Shown here one piece after another: positions 26,458-35,068 of a DNA stretch of 64,000 nt (position 1 is the stretch's first letter; the number at the start of each line of letters is the position of its first letter). Source of the stretch: Gammaproteobacteria bacterium (lineage in GTDB: Bacteria; Pseudomonadota; Gammaproteobacteria; Burkholderiales; Sulfuricellaceae); NCBI GenBank assembly GCA_018824405.1, contig JAHJGO010000022.1:62001-126000 (forward strand), read 5' to 3'. The notes under the pieces were generated by a model that was not told where the DNA came from, did not search any database, and worked only from the letters and a program-made list of their open reading frames with translations. Made by a program: the position numbers and the translations under genes.

Positions 26458-27841
26458 GCAATCGAGCACCGGAACTTCGGGCAGCTGGCGCGAGGCCTTC
26501 AAGGTCTATACCCATCCGCGAGTGGCGGGCATGCTGCTGCTCGGCTTTTCCGCCGGGCTGCCACTGCTGCTGGTACTGGGCACGTTGTCGTTCTGGCTGC
26601 GCGAGGCCGGCATCGATCGCGCCACCATCGGCTTCCTGAGCTGGATCGGGCTGGCTTATGGTTTCAAATGGATGTGGGCGCCGCTGGTGGATCGCCTGCC
26701 CCTGCCCTTGCTGCATCGCTGGCTGGGGCGCCGGCGCAGCTGGCTGCTGTTTGCCCAGGTCGGTATCGCCTGTGCTCTGGTCGGGGTGGCGCTGTCGGAC
26801 CCGCAACAGAATCTTTATCAACTGGTCGGCTTCGCCCTATTGACGGCTTTTCTTTCTGCCACCCAGGATATCGCGCTTGATGCCTACCGCATCGAGGCGG
26901 TAAAGGAAAGCATGCAGGGCGCGATGGCGGCTACCTACCAGGCGGGCTACCGCCTCGCCATGATCACCGCTTCCGCCGGGGCGCTGTGGATCGCAGCCGG
27001 CATTGCCGGCGGGGACGGCTATCATTACGAGGCCTGGCAGGGCACTTACCTCGCCATGGCCGGGCTGATGCTGGTCGGCATGGTTGTCACGCTGCTCCTG
27101 CCGGAGCCGGAAACCAATGGGCTGTCGCAGAGCCGGCAGGATGAAATCTCCATGGCGCAGGAACTTGCGCACCATCCCTGGCTGCCGCCGCGTGCGGCGC
27201 GCGCCGTGGCCTGGGTGTATGGCGCGGCAATCAGCCCACTGCTTGATTTTGTGCGCCGCTATCGCTGGCAGGCGGTGCTGATCCTGGCACTCATCGCTAC
27301 CTACCGCATTTCCGATGTGGTGATGGGGGTGATGTCGAATCCGTTCTACGTGGATATGGGCTACACCAAAGAAGAAGTCGCCTCGGTTTCCAAGGTCTTC
27401 GGCGTGATCATGACCATCGTCGGCGCTGCGCTGGGCGGCCTGCTCACGGTGCGTTTCGGGGTGATGCGCATCCTGTTCGTCGGCGCGCTCCTGTCGGCCG
27501 CGACCAATGTACTGTTCGCCTGGCTGGCTGGGCGTGGCCATGACGTGACCGGCCTGATTTTCGTGGTCTCTGCCGACAATCTCTCGGCGGGCATCGCCAG
27601 CAGCGCTTTCGTCGCCTACCTCTCGGGCCTGACCAACGTGGCTTATTCGGCTACGCAATACGCCCTGTTCAGTTCGCTCATGCTGCTGCTGCCGAAGTTT
27701 ATCGCCGGTTTTTCCGGGGTGGCGGTGAACGCCTTTGGCTACGCAGCATTCTTCAACACCACGGCCCTGCTCGGCCTGCCTGTCTTGTTCCTGGTGGTGC
27801 TTGCCGCGCGCGCGCATAACAAGGCGAAAGAGACTCCATGA
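26450..27841 (+). CDS. ampG: AmpG-family muropeptide permease (MFS)
   Basis: A 463-residue major-facilitator membrane protein with about 12-14 hydrophobic segments. The AmpG marks are the N-terminal GFSAGLPLLLVLGTLSFWLREAGI, WIGLAYGFKWMWAPLVDRLPLP, RRRSWLLFAQ, LSATQDIALDAYRIE and AATYQAGYRLAM. AmpG imports anhydromuropeptides for cell-wall recycling. I start at the ATG at 26450, which overlaps the xth stop; an in-frame TTG upstream lies fully inside xth. No ampC or ampD gene is nearby. It overlaps the next gene by four bases (ATGA). Confidence 0.9.
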   Translation: MTEQSSTGTSGSWREAFKVYTHPRVAGMLLLGFSAGLPLLLVLGTLSFWLREAGIDRATIGFLSWIGLAYGFKWMWAPLVDRLPLPLLHRWLGRRRSWLLFAQVGIACALVGVALSDPQQNLYQLVGFALLTAFLSATQDIALDAYRIEAVKESMQGAMAATYQAGYRLAMITASAGALWIAAGIAGGDGYHYEAWQGTYLAMAGLMLVGMVVTLLLPEPETNGLSQSRQDEISMAQELAHHPWLPPRAARAVAWVYGAAISPLLDFVRRYRWQAVLILALIATYRISDVVMGVMSNPFYVDMGYTKEEVASVSKVFGVIMTIVGAALGGLLTVRFGVMRILFVGALLSAATNVLFAWLAGRGHDVTGLIFVVSADNLSAGIASSAFVAYLSGLTNVAYSATQYALFSSLMLLLPKFIAGFSGVAVNAFGYAAFFNTTALLGLPVLFLVVLAARAHNKAKETP

Positions 27842-28503
27842 ACGAATACAGCCTGCTCGCGCTCTTCGTGACCGGCCTCCTGGGCGGCACCCATTGTGTC
27901 GGCATGTGTGGCGGGATCGTTGCCGCCATTTCCATGCAGTTACCGGGACAGGGCACGCGCCTCAGCTATCACTTCGCCTACAACGCCGGGCGCATCCTCA
28001 GCTATGCCGTTGCCGGCGGACTGGCCGGTGCCGTGGGTGCAAGCACTCTGCTGCTGGAGGGCATGTGGCCGGTGCAGCAGGTGCTATATGGGCTGGCGAA
28101 CCTCATGCTGGTTATGCTGGGGTTGTATCTGGCAGGGTTGTGGCAGGCAGTGACGCAGATCGAGCGCCTCGGCGGGCTGTTGTGGAGGCGCATCCAGCCT
28201 GTATCCAAAGCCCTGCTGCCGGTGCAGAACCCGGCGCAGGCCTTCCTGCTCGGGATGCTGTGGGGCTGGCTGCCGTGCGGGCTAGTGTACAGCGTACTGA
28301 TTACCGCGCTGGCCAGCGGCAGCGCGCTTTCCGGGATGACGGCCATGCTGGCTTTCGGCCTCGGCACCTTGCCCAATCTTATTGCCATGGGCCTGTTCGC
28401 CCAGCAGTTGCAGTCGTTTACCCGTCACCTCTGGGTGCGGCGGGTGGCGGGCTTGCTGGTGGCTGGGTTCGGTGTATGGGGTTTGGCGCGCCTGGTGCTT
28501 TAA
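27838..28503 (+). CDS. DsbD_2 / TauE-SafE-like heavy-metal related membrane protein
   Basis: A 221-residue membrane protein with about six hydrophobic segments and two conserved Cys motifs: GGTHCVGMCGGIVAA near the N-terminus and GMLWGWLPCGLVYSVL in the middle. This pattern defines the COG2836/PF13386 family, which is related to the transmembrane part of DsbD and is often linked to cytochrome oxidase copper supply; the exact role here is not known. Translation starts inside the ampG stop (ATGA). It ends convergently with metW, and their stop codons share the four bases TTAA. Confidence 0.8.
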   Translation: MNEYSLLALFVTGLLGGTHCVGMCGGIVAAISMQLPGQGTRLSYHFAYNAGRILSYAVAGGLAGAVGASTLLLEGMWPVQQVLYGLANLMLVMLGLYLAGLWQAVTQIERLGGLLWRRIQPVSKALLPVQNPAQAFLLGMLWGWLPCGLVYSVLITALASGSALSGMTAMLAFGLGTLPNLIAMGLFAQQLQSFTRHLWVRRVAGLLVAGFGVWGLARLVL

Positions 28504-29096
28504 GCGCGTTCGATCCGGTATGCCGCGACGCTGCCGCGAATGTTCGGCAGCAAGCCGATTTTTCGTTCGCCATCCATCACCACCCGTTCCAGGATGCGGA
28601 TGTTGCGCTGGGCGCAGAATGCCTCGAAATCCCTGACGGTGCAGAGATGGATGTTGGGCGTGTCATACCACTGGTAGGGCAGCCTGGGCGAAACCGGCAT
28701 ATAGCCCTGCAGCACCTGCACGCGATGGCGCCAGTAGCCGAAGTTGGGGAAGGCGACAATCGCCTGCTTGCCGACGCGCAGCATTTCCGCGACGACCTGC
28801 TCGATGTGGCGCATGGCCTGCAGGGTTTGCGACAGGATGACGAAATCGAATGAATCCGCTTCGAATCCGGAAAGCCCCGCATCGAGGTCGTTCTGGATCA
28901 CGTTGAGGCCTTTTTGCACGCAGGCGAGAATGTTGGCATCCTTGATGTCCACACCATAGCCGTGCGCCTGACGGCTATCCTTGAGGTATTTCAGCAGGGT
29001 GCCGTCGCCGCAACCCAGGTCGAGGACGCGCGAACCGGGCTTCACCCAGGACGCAATGGTTTCGAAATCGTGACGCACTGTTGTGGTGTTGGTCAT
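28500..29096 (-). CDS. metW: MetW methyltransferase-like protein
   Basis: A 198-residue SAM-dependent methyltransferase-fold protein of the MetW family, which is always found beside metX in proteobacteria. It is needed for full activity of the MetX homoserine acyltransferase in some species; a catalytic role is unproven. Motif I is SRVLDLGCGDGTLLKYL, and DFVILSQTLQAM, VAFPNFGYWRHR and PYQWYDTPNIHLCT are family-specific. I place the start at the ATG at 29096 because an ideal GGAGGTG site lies six bases upstream. It lies after metX on the same strand, with a 160-base gap that carries a possible 44-codon frame ending in ATGA overlap. Confidence 0.94.
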   Translation of the reverse strand: MTNTTTVRHDFETIASWVKPGSRVLDLGCGDGTLLKYLKDSRQAHGYGVDIKDANILACVQKGLNVIQNDLDAGLSGFEADSFDFVILSQTLQAMRHIEQVVAEMLRVGKQAIVAFPNFGYWRHRVQVLQGYMPVSPRLPYQWYDTPNIHLCTVRDFEAFCAQRNIRILERVVMDGERKIGLLPNIRGSVAAYRIERA

Positions 29097-29227
29097 GCTG
29101 TCACCTCCATGACTTCCATGGCGCATTTTCCTATTACTTGTCGGTGCCCGGCGTCATACGATTCCACACGTGCTTTAGCCCGTAGTGGATCGGAGTCCCC
29201 TTGTGGGGCATTCACGGCCGGTCGCAT
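29093..29227 (-). CDS. Possible small open frame between metX and metW
   Basis: A 44-codon frame begins MRPAVNAPQGD and ends with the TGA of an ATGA overlap on the metW start. A GC-rich hairpin (CCCCGCGCAACGGGG) directly precedes its ATG, which could hide or present the start. No protein family is recognised, and no strong ribosome site is visible. The overlap could be chance, as the metW ribosome site lies inside this frame. It is listed because it fills the otherwise empty metX-metW gap. Confidence 0.2.
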   Translation of the reverse strand: MRPAVNAPQGDSDPLRAKARVESYDAGHRQVIGKCAMEVMEVTA

Positions 29228-29256
29228 CCCCGTTGCGCGGGGCCCCTGCTTCCTGT

Positions 29257-30399
29257 TCATGCCGCCACCTCCGCCGCAACCCTTTCCATATAGGCTCGCA
29301 CCAGGTAGTGATATTGCGGGTCTTCCATGAGAAAGGCATCGTGGCCGTGTGCGGCGGTGATTTCCGCATAGCTCACGTCCAGGTTGTTGTCCAGCAGGGC
29401 CTTGACGATTTCGCGCGAGCGCGCCGGGCTGAAGCGCCAGTCGGTTGAGAATGAAATGACCAGAAACCTGGAGCGGGCAGCTCGCAGGGTTTCACTCAAA
29501 GAACCATGTTGATGGTGGTGGGTGGGGTCGAAGTAATCCAGCGCCTTGGTCATCAGCAGATAGGTGTTGGCATCGAAGCTGTCGGCGAATTTGTCGCCCT
29601 GATAACGCAGATAGGACTCGATCTCGAACTCGACCTCGTAGCCGAAGTTGTAGGCGCCGGAGCGCAGTATGCGGCCGAATTTTTCTCCCATCGCATCGTC
29701 CGAAAGGTAGGTGATATGGCCCAGCATGCGGGCGATCCTGAGGCCGCGGCGCGGCACCACGCCGTGAGCGTAGAAGTCGCCGCCATGAAAATCAGGATCG
29801 GTCAGGATCGCCTGTCTGGCCACGTCGTTGAAAGCGATATTCTGTGCCGTGAGGCGGGGCGCGGCGGCGATCACCAGCGCATGGCGCAGGCGGTCAGGAT
29901 GGTTGATGCTCCATTGCAGCACCTGCATGCCGCCCAGACTGCCGCCGACAATCGCGGCAAACTGGCGGATGCCGAGCCGGTCGGCCAGTCTTGCCTGGGT
30001 TTCCACCCAGTCTTCCACCGTTACTACCGGGAAACTGGCTCCGAATGGCTTGCCGGTCTGGGGATTGATGCTGGAAGGCCCGGTGGAGCCGTGGCAGCCG
30101 CCGAGATTGTTCACTCCGATGACGAAGAAATGTTCGGTATCGATCGGTTTGCCCGGGCCGATCATGTTGTCCCACCAGCCCGGGCGCTTGTCGTGCTCGG
30201 CGTGGTAGCCCGCCACGTGATGATTGCCGGAAAGGGCATGGCAGACCAGGATGGCATTGGAGTTGTCGGCGTTGAGCGTGCCGTAGGTTTCGTACACCAG
30301 TTCATAGAACGGCAGCGTGGCGCCGCTTTTGAGGGTCAGCGGCGACTCGAAACGTGCGGTTTGGGGCGTGACGACGCCGATGGAATTGGGCTTAGACAT
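29257..30399 (-). CDS. metX: Homoserine O-acyltransferase MetX
   Basis: MetX acylates homoserine in methionine synthesis. The 380-residue protein has the alpha/beta-hydrolase fold with nucleophile motif [43 protein letters not shown] and the C-terminal acid/His pair ([17 protein letters not shown]). Whether the donor is acetyl- or succinyl-CoA cannot be settled here: MetX homologues in proteobacteria include both. I start at the ATG at 30399 ([10 protein letters not shown]), where family homology begins; longer upstream frames read into non-homologous sequence. metW follows, supporting the assignment. Confidence 0.95.
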   Translation of the reverse strand: MSKPNSIGVVTPQTARFESPLTLKSGATLPFYELVYETYGTLNADNSNAILVCHALSGNHHVAGYHAEHDKRPGWWDNMIGPGKPIDTEHFFVIGVNNLGGCHGSTGPSSINPQTGKPFGASFPVVTVEDWVETQARLADRLGIRQFAAIVGGSLGGMQVLQWSINHPDRLRHALVIAAAPRLTAQNIAFNDVARQAILTDPDFHGGDFYAHGVVPRRGLRIARMLGHITYLSDDAMGEKFGRILRSGAYNFGYEVEFEIESYLRYQGDKFADSFDANTYLLMTKALDYFDPTHHHQHGSLSETLRAARSRFLVISFSTDWRFSPARSREIVKALLDNNLDVSYAEITAAHGHDAFLMEDPQYHYLVRAYMERVAAEVAA

Positions 30400-30425
30400 A
30401 TCCGGACGATTATCGTGGATTTGAC

Positions 30426-32153
30426 TCAGGCATTCAAGCGCGCCAGATGTGCGTGCATTCTTTCCGGCTCCTCGGTTTTGAGCATCCGGTTCACCAGTGA
30501 GGGCAATTCCGGCACATTGGTGCGCAGAATCTGCTGTTTCACCCTGAGCAGATGTGCCGGGTGCATAGAGAACTGGCGTAATCCGAGGCCCAGCAGCAAG
30601 CGGCTCATCCTGACGTCGCCCGCCATCTCGCCGCATACCGAAACCGGAATGCCGGCCTTGTCGGCACACTTGATGGTATAAGACACCAGTTGCAGCACTG
30701 CGGGATGAAGCGGGTCATAAAGGTGCGCCACGCTGTCGTCGGTGCGGTCGATGGCCAGTGTGTACTGGATCAGGTCGTTAGTGCCGATGGAGAGAAAATC
30801 CAGGTGCTTGGCAAAAACGTGGGCCGCCAGCGCAGCAGCGGGGATTTCGATCATGCCGCCGACAGGGAGATTGTCGTCGAAGGGAATGCTCTCTTCCATC
30901 AGGCTCTGCTTGGCGTGGGCGATCAGATGAAAGGTCTGGTTCAGTTCGTTCAGGGACGACAACATGGGGATCAGCAACTTGATCCTGCCGTAATGCGAGG
31001 CGCGCAGAATGGCGCGTAACTGGGCGTGGAACAGTTGCGGTTCTGCCAGGCACAGGCGAATTGCGCGCAACCCAAGCGCCGGATTGGCACTGATGTTGTC
31101 TGCGCCAAACATCTGTTTGTCCGCGCCCAGGTCGAGTGTGCGGATGGTGACCGGGAGACCGTGCATTTCTTCCGCCACGCGACGGTAGGCGAGAAATTGC
31201 TCTTCCTCGCCTGGCAGGTCGCGCCGGTTAAGAAACAGGAATTCGCTGCGGAACAGGCCGATGCCGGTGGCGCCGCTGGCTTTCACATCGCCGATATCAT
31301 CCGGCAACTCGATATTGGCATGGAGTTCCACCTCCGTGCCATCCAGCGTGGTGGCACGGGTCGATTTGAGGCGTTTGAGTTTCTGTTTTTCCAGCTCCCA
31401 CTGGCTTTGGCGCAACTTGTATTCGGCCAGCACCGTCTTGTCCGGGTTGACGATGACGATGCCCTGGCTGCCGTCGACAATGATCAGTTCGCGTTCGCGA
31501 ATCAGGCTGCGCGCATGGTGCAATGCCACGATGGACGGGATATTGAGGCTGCGGGCGAGAATGGCGGTATGGGAAGTGGTGCCGCCGACATCGGTGACAA
31601 AGGCGGCAAACTGGTGCTGCTTGAACAGCATCATGTCGGAAGGGGAGAGGTCGTGCGCCACCAGGATGCTGGTCTGGTCCGGGCTGGCGAGGCCCGGGGT
31701 ATGCAGGGTGGCGTGGCCGAGTAAAGATTTCAGCACCCTTTCCACTACCTGCACCACGTCCGCCTTGCGTTCCCGGAGGTAATCGTCCTCGATCTGGTCG
31801 AACTGCGCCAGCAAGGTGTCCATCTGCTGTTTCAAGGCCCATTCGGCGTTGACTCGCTGGGCTTCGATGCGTTCCTTGGGGGCGGTCGAGAGTGTCGGGT
31901 CGCTCAGGATCAGGATATGCAGGTCGAGGAAAGCGTCGAACTCCGCCGGCGCATTGGCGGGGATGTCGTTGCGCAGTTCCTTCAGCTCTCGCAAAGTGGT
32001 CTGGATCGCGGCATCGAAACGTGCGATTTCATCCGGTACCTGCGCCTTGAGCAGGGCGTACTGTGGAACATCGAGGCCGACATGCGAGACAAGATGGGCA
32101 TGGCCGATGGCGATGCCGCCGGAAATGGCGACCCCATGCATGGTGAAACTCAT
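30426..32153 (-). CDS. ptsI: PTS enzyme I (phosphoenolpyruvate-protein phosphotransferase)
   Basis: Enzyme I transfers phosphate from PEP to HPr. The 575 residues contain the phospho-His region [20 protein letters not shown], the swivel, and the PEP-binding barrel with [52 protein letters not shown] and the active-site Cys in [10 protein letters not shown]. The start overlaps the HPr stop by one base (TAATG). With HPr and a mannose-type EIIA upstream but no EIIB or EIIC in the window, it probably serves a regulatory phosphorelay rather than sugar uptake. Confidence 0.97.
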   Translation of the reverse strand: MSFTMHGVAISGGIAIGHAHLVSHVGLDVPQYALLKAQVPDEIARFDAAIQTTLRELKELRNDIPANAPAEFDAFLDLHILILSDPTLSTAPKERIEAQRVNAEWALKQQMDTLLAQFDQIEDDYLRERKADVVQVVERVLKSLLGHATLHTPGLASPDQTSILVAHDLSPSDMMLFKQHQFAAFVTDVGGTTSHTAILARSLNIPSIVALHHARSLIRERELIIVDGSQGIVIVNPDKTVLAEYKLRQSQWELEKQKLKRLKSTRATTLDGTEVELHANIELPDDIGDVKASGATGIGLFRSEFLFLNRRDLPGEEEQFLAYRRVAEEMHGLPVTIRTLDLGADKQMFGADNISANPALGLRAIRLCLAEPQLFHAQLRAILRASHYGRIKLLIPMLSSLNELNQTFHLIAHAKQSLMEESIPFDDNLPVGGMIEIPAAALAAHVFAKHLDFLSIGTNDLIQYTLAIDRTDDSVAHLYDPLHPAVLQLVSYTIKCADKAGIPVSVCGEMAGDVRMSRLLLGLGLRQFSMHPAHLLRVKQQILRTNVPELPSLVNRMLKTEEPERMHAHLARLNA

Positions 32154-32422
32154 TACTCGCCTTCCCCGAACTTGTCGCTGATCAGGTCGACAAGTGCTTT
32201 CATCGCCTGTTCTTCATCTTCGCCCTCGGTTTCGATGCCGATGGTCGTGCCCTTGGCTGCAGCCAGCATCATCACGCCCATGATGCTTTTGGCGTTGATG
32301 CGCCGGTCGTTACGGCTGAGCCAGACCTGGCTCTTGTGTTGGCCGGCTGTCTGGGTGATCTTGGCCGAGGCGCGTGCGTGCAGTCCCAGCTTGTTGGTGA
32401 TTTCGATGTCACGTTGCAACAT
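32153..32422 (-). CDS. ptsH: PTS phosphocarrier protein HPr
   Basis: HPr (89 residues) carries phosphate from enzyme I to EIIA. The phospho-His sits in KLGLHARASAKI, and the regulatory Ser region is INAKSIMGVMMLAA, which would be the HPr-kinase target if one exists. I start at the ATG at 32422 (MLQRDIEITNKLG), because the sequence upstream belongs to the end of the EIIA gene. It overlaps the EIIA gene by 14 bases and ptsI by one base, so all three are translated as a coupled set. Confidence 0.96.
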   Translation of the reverse strand: MLQRDIEITNKLGLHARASAKITQTAGQHKSQVWLSRNDRRINAKSIMGVMMLAAAKGTTIGIETEGEDEEQAMKALVDLISDKFGEGE

Positions 32423-32816
32423 GGCAGGCTTCCATGGTGGTGTGGATGATGCCGTCATGACCGCCGGAAAGCGCTTTTTCCACCACGGTGGCTAGCGGTT
32501 CGTCGCGATAGGTGAGCGCCCGTACCAGCATCGGCAGGTTGACTCCCGCAATACCTTCCACCCGCCCCGTATCCAGCAGGCGGCAGGTGATGTTGGTAGG
32601 AGTGGCGCCGTAGATGTCGGACAGAATCAGCACGCCATCGCCCTGGTCGAGCTGGCGCAGCATTTCCCTGGCCTGGGGCAGGATCGCACCGGGATCGTCG
32701 TGGATGGTGACACCGAGTTGTTGCAGGTTCAGCGGCCGACTGCCCATGACATGGCTGGCGCAGTGGATCAGACTTTCGCCCAGGGCGCCGTGGGCAACGA
32801 TAAGAATACCAATCAT
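32409..32816 (-). CDS. Mannose-type PTS EIIA protein
   Basis: A 135-residue EIIA domain of the mannose (ManX) family. The phospho-His is in GILIVAHGALGESLIHC, and GDGVLILSDIYGATPTNI is the second conserved loop. Such stand-alone EIIA proteins occur in many beta- and alphaproteobacteria with HPr and EI but without a sugar permease, where they are thought to be regulatory. It is the first gene of the EIIA-HPr-EI set and lies 54 bases downstream of apbE on the same strand. Confidence 0.93.
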   Translation of the reverse strand: MIGILIVAHGALGESLIHCASHVMGSRPLNLQQLGVTIHDDPGAILPQAREMLRQLDQGDGVLILSDIYGATPTNITCRLLDTGRVEGIAGVNLPMLVRALTYRDEPLATVVEKALSGGHDGIIHTTMEACHVAT

Positions 32817-32870
32817 CGAAATTCCTTGGCTTTCGCCATCACTTCGGAAAAAAGCGGCATTTTACTCCGC

Positions 32871-33962
32871 TCAAAACGATTCGTGGAGTTTCAATCCGGT
32901 CTCAAGAAATGTGACGCGTTTTTTTATGGCAGGCGTCAGGTAGATCTCGCCCTGATCGTCGATCAACATGCCCTGATCCACCTTCATTTTCTTCAGCTCG
33001 TCGCGCCAGCCCTGTTTGCCGACAATGAAGGCCGGCTTGGAGGCGACATCCGACAGCACGCCGGCATTCTTGCCGGGCGGAATCAGCACGGTGACCGCCT
33101 GCGTGCCCTGGGCAGGCCGGCCATTTCGCGGGTCGATGATGTGGCAGTAACGTTTGCCATCAAGCTCGAAGTAGCGCTGATAATCTCCGGAAGTGCCGAC
33201 CGCCTCGCCATCGCGCAATTCCAGCGTGGCAATGGCGCCAGGTTTGCGCGGATGCTGGATGCCTACCTGCCAGGGCCGTTTGCCATGTTTGCCCAGGGCA
33301 ATGATATTGCCGCCGATGTTGATCAGGGCATTTTTTACCCCCTGCGAGCGCAGATACTCCGCTGCCACGTCAAGTGCGTAGCCCTTGGCGTAACCGCCCA
33401 GGTCCACGCGTACCGCCGGATTGGTGCTGTGGAACTCGATGCCTTCGATGACGATGTCCGACATTTTAGGACTGGCCTGCAGCAGTTTTTCGATTTCCGC
33501 CGGGTCGGGGTGCACCGGCTTGAATTCATCTCCCTGAAAACCCCACAGCCGGACCAGATTCCCGATGGCCGGATTGAACAGTCCGCCGGATTGTTCGGAG
33601 AGCCGGGTGGCATCCTCCAGCAGGGGAATCATGCCGGGCTGAATCGCAGCCCTGGCGGGGGCGTGGGCGAAAATCTCGTTCATCCGGCTCAGGGAACCTG
33701 GTTTCCAGGCATGAAGAAATTCGTGCATCTGGTCGAAATCGGTTAATACCTGCCCGGCAAGCTGTTTGGCGCGCGCCTCCTCCTCGCCGTAAATGCTTAT
33801 TTCCACCAGGGTGCCGAAGACATAGCTCTGTTGCTGGTAGAGGGGTTCCTTGCCGCAGCCGGACAGCGTAATAATCAGCGTAAGCGCCAGCAGCAAAGAG
33901 GCGATGGGTGATGGGAGATGAGTAAAGCCCAAACTCATGAATTTCTGCGTTTCACATCTCAT
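32871..33962 (-). CDS. apbE: ApbE-type FMN transferase, lipoprotein
   Basis: ApbE attaches FMN covalently to Thr/Ser of target flavoproteins such as NqrB/NqrC or RnfG. The 363-residue precursor has a lipobox (LIITLSGCGKE), then the ApbE signatures YVFGTLVEISIYG, LHAWKPGSLSRMNEIF, SGGLFNPAIGNLVRLWGF, VDLGGYAKGYALD, INIGGNIIALG and the metal/FAD motif YCHIIDPRNGRP. The annotated start (33962) overlaps gshB by four bases, but its first 21 residues are encoded by a heptad repeat. The ATG at 33938 (MSLGFTH) is a possible alternative. No nqr or rnf genes are in the window. Confidence 0.93.
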   Translation of the reverse strand: MRCETQKFMSLGFTHLPSPIASLLLALTLIITLSGCGKEPLYQQQSYVFGTLVEISIYGEEEARAKQLAGQVLTDFDQMHEFLHAWKPGSLSRMNEIFAHAPARAAIQPGMIPLLEDATRLSEQSGGLFNPAIGNLVRLWGFQGDEFKPVHPDPAEIEKLLQASPKMSDIVIEGIEFHSTNPAVRVDLGGYAKGYALDVAAEYLRSQGVKNALINIGGNIIALGKHGKRPWQVGIQHPRKPGAIATLELRDGEAVGTSGDYQRYFELDGKRYCHIIDPRNGRPAQGTQAVTVLIPPGKNAGVLSDVASKPAFIVGKQGWRDELKKMKVDQGMLIDDQGEIYLTPAIKKRVTFLETGLKLHESF

Positions 33963-33976
33963 GCCTCACACCTCAT
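33901..33976. repeat. Heptad-periodic element overlapping gshB end and apbE start
   Basis: On the minus strand the words ATGAGGT, GTGAGGC, ATGAGAT and GTGAAAC run in 7-base steps. After about 15 bases come ACTCATC, TCCCATC and ACCCATC. The arms are imperfect reverse complements. Unlike the other copies, this one is fully inside coding sequence. It encodes the last residues of GshB (MRCEA) and the first part of ApbE, including the signal peptide start. Confidence 0.75.
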
Positions 33977-34909
33977 CTGCTTTTCTAAAGCATCCACAAA
34001 CATCCCTGCCACGTTGAAGCCGCTTTGTGCGGTGATTTCCTGAAACCCGGTCGGGCTGGTGACATTGATCTCGGTGAGATAGTCGCCGATCACGTCGAGG
34101 CCGACCAGGAACAGCCCCAGCTCGCGCAGCTTCGGACCCAGCGCATCGGCGATTTTCCAGTCGTGTTCGGAGAGCGGCTGGGCCACTCCCTTGCCTCCGG
34201 CGGCCAGGTTGCCACGCGTTTCGCCACTTTTCGGGATACGCGCCAGGGCATAGGGCACCGGTTCGCCGTCGATCAGCAGAATGCGCTTGTCGCCCTGTGC
34301 GATCTCGGGAATATAGCGCTGCGCCATGATGGTGCGGGTGCCCAGTTGCGTCATGGTTTCGATGATCACATTCAGGTTGGGGTCATGCTGCTGGATGCGG
34401 AAAATGCTGCTGCCGCCCATGGCATCGAGCGGCTTGAGAATGATGTCGCCGTGCTTGTGGATAAAGTCACGGATCAAATCCTCCTGCCGCGTCACCAGTG
34501 TGGGCGGCATGAACTGCGGGAATTTTGCCGTCGACAGCTTCTCGTTGAAATCGCGCACTGCCTCGGGGCGATTGAGAATGCGCGCGCCCTGCGCCTCGGC
34601 CAGTTCCAGCAGGTAGGTGCTGTAGATGTACTCCATGTCGAAGGGCGGGTCCTTGCGCATCAGGGTGACATCGAAATCCGTCAGTGCGTGCCAGGAGGGC
34701 TCTTCCAGCGTGTGCCATTTCAGGTCTTCGTCCACCAGATCGAGCCTGCGCGCATGGGCCTTGACCCTGCCCTCGTCCAGAATCAGCTCGTGCTGCTCCA
34801 TGACATAAAGGACATGGTCGCGCGCATGGGCCTCGCGCATCATGGCGTAGGTCGAATCCTTGTAGGTTTTCAGGGATTCCAGTGGGTCGAGAATGATCGC
34901 GAGTTTCAA
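33959..34909 (-). CDS. gshB: Glutathione synthetase
   Basis: GshB adds glycine to gamma-glutamylcysteine using ATP. The 316-residue protein has the family start MKLAIILDPLESLKTYKDSTYAMMREA, then DVTLMRKDPPFDMEYIYSTYLLE, the ATP-grasp segment DIILKPLDAMGGSSIFRI, MAQRYIPEIAQGDKRILLIDGEPV, NLAAGGKGVA and the metal-site motif TEINVTSPTGFQEI. The last five residues come from a heptad repeat. It is divergent from the large GGDEF-EAL gene; gshA lies 4 kb away on the same strand, with two other genes in between. Confidence 0.97.
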   Translation of the reverse strand: MKLAIILDPLESLKTYKDSTYAMMREAHARDHVLYVMEQHELILDEGRVKAHARRLDLVDEDLKWHTLEEPSWHALTDFDVTLMRKDPPFDMEYIYSTYLLELAEAQGARILNRPEAVRDFNEKLSTAKFPQFMPPTLVTRQEDLIRDFIHKHGDIILKPLDAMGGSSIFRIQQHDPNLNVIIETMTQLGTRTIMAQRYIPEIAQGDKRILLIDGEPVPYALARIPKSGETRGNLAAGGKGVAQPLSEHDWKIADALGPKLRELGLFLVGLDVIGDYLTEINVTSPTGFQEITAQSGFNVAGMFVDALEKQMRCEA

Positions 34910-34989
34910 TTTACCTATCCAGCAGGCCGGTTGTGCGGCTGAATATCATAACCGTTTTGCAGTAAACGGGTAGCGATGCTTGGCACCGG

Positions 34990-35017
34990 TTGTGATAAAT
35001 TTCCGTTGCTGTAATAA
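34990..35017 (+). promoter_or_regulatory. Candidate sigma-70 promoter for the GGDEF-EAL gene
   Basis: TTGTGA at 34990 and TAATAA at 35012 are separated by 16 bases, an acceptable sigma-70 pair. About 50 bases downstream lie an AAGGAGCT ribosome site and the ATG at 35069. A perfect palindrome CTTTGATCAAAG lies downstream of the -10 at about 35039-35050, a possible operator. This is an eye-based prediction. Confidence 0.4.
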
Positions 35018-35068
35018 TCACCTGATCACAAGTAGGGTCTTTGATCAAAGCCGCAGCCATAAGGAGCT

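Noticed and set aside
29506-30681. Plus-strand frame of 391 codons opposite metX
   Set aside because: Antisense to metX with its catalytic motifs; no independent support.
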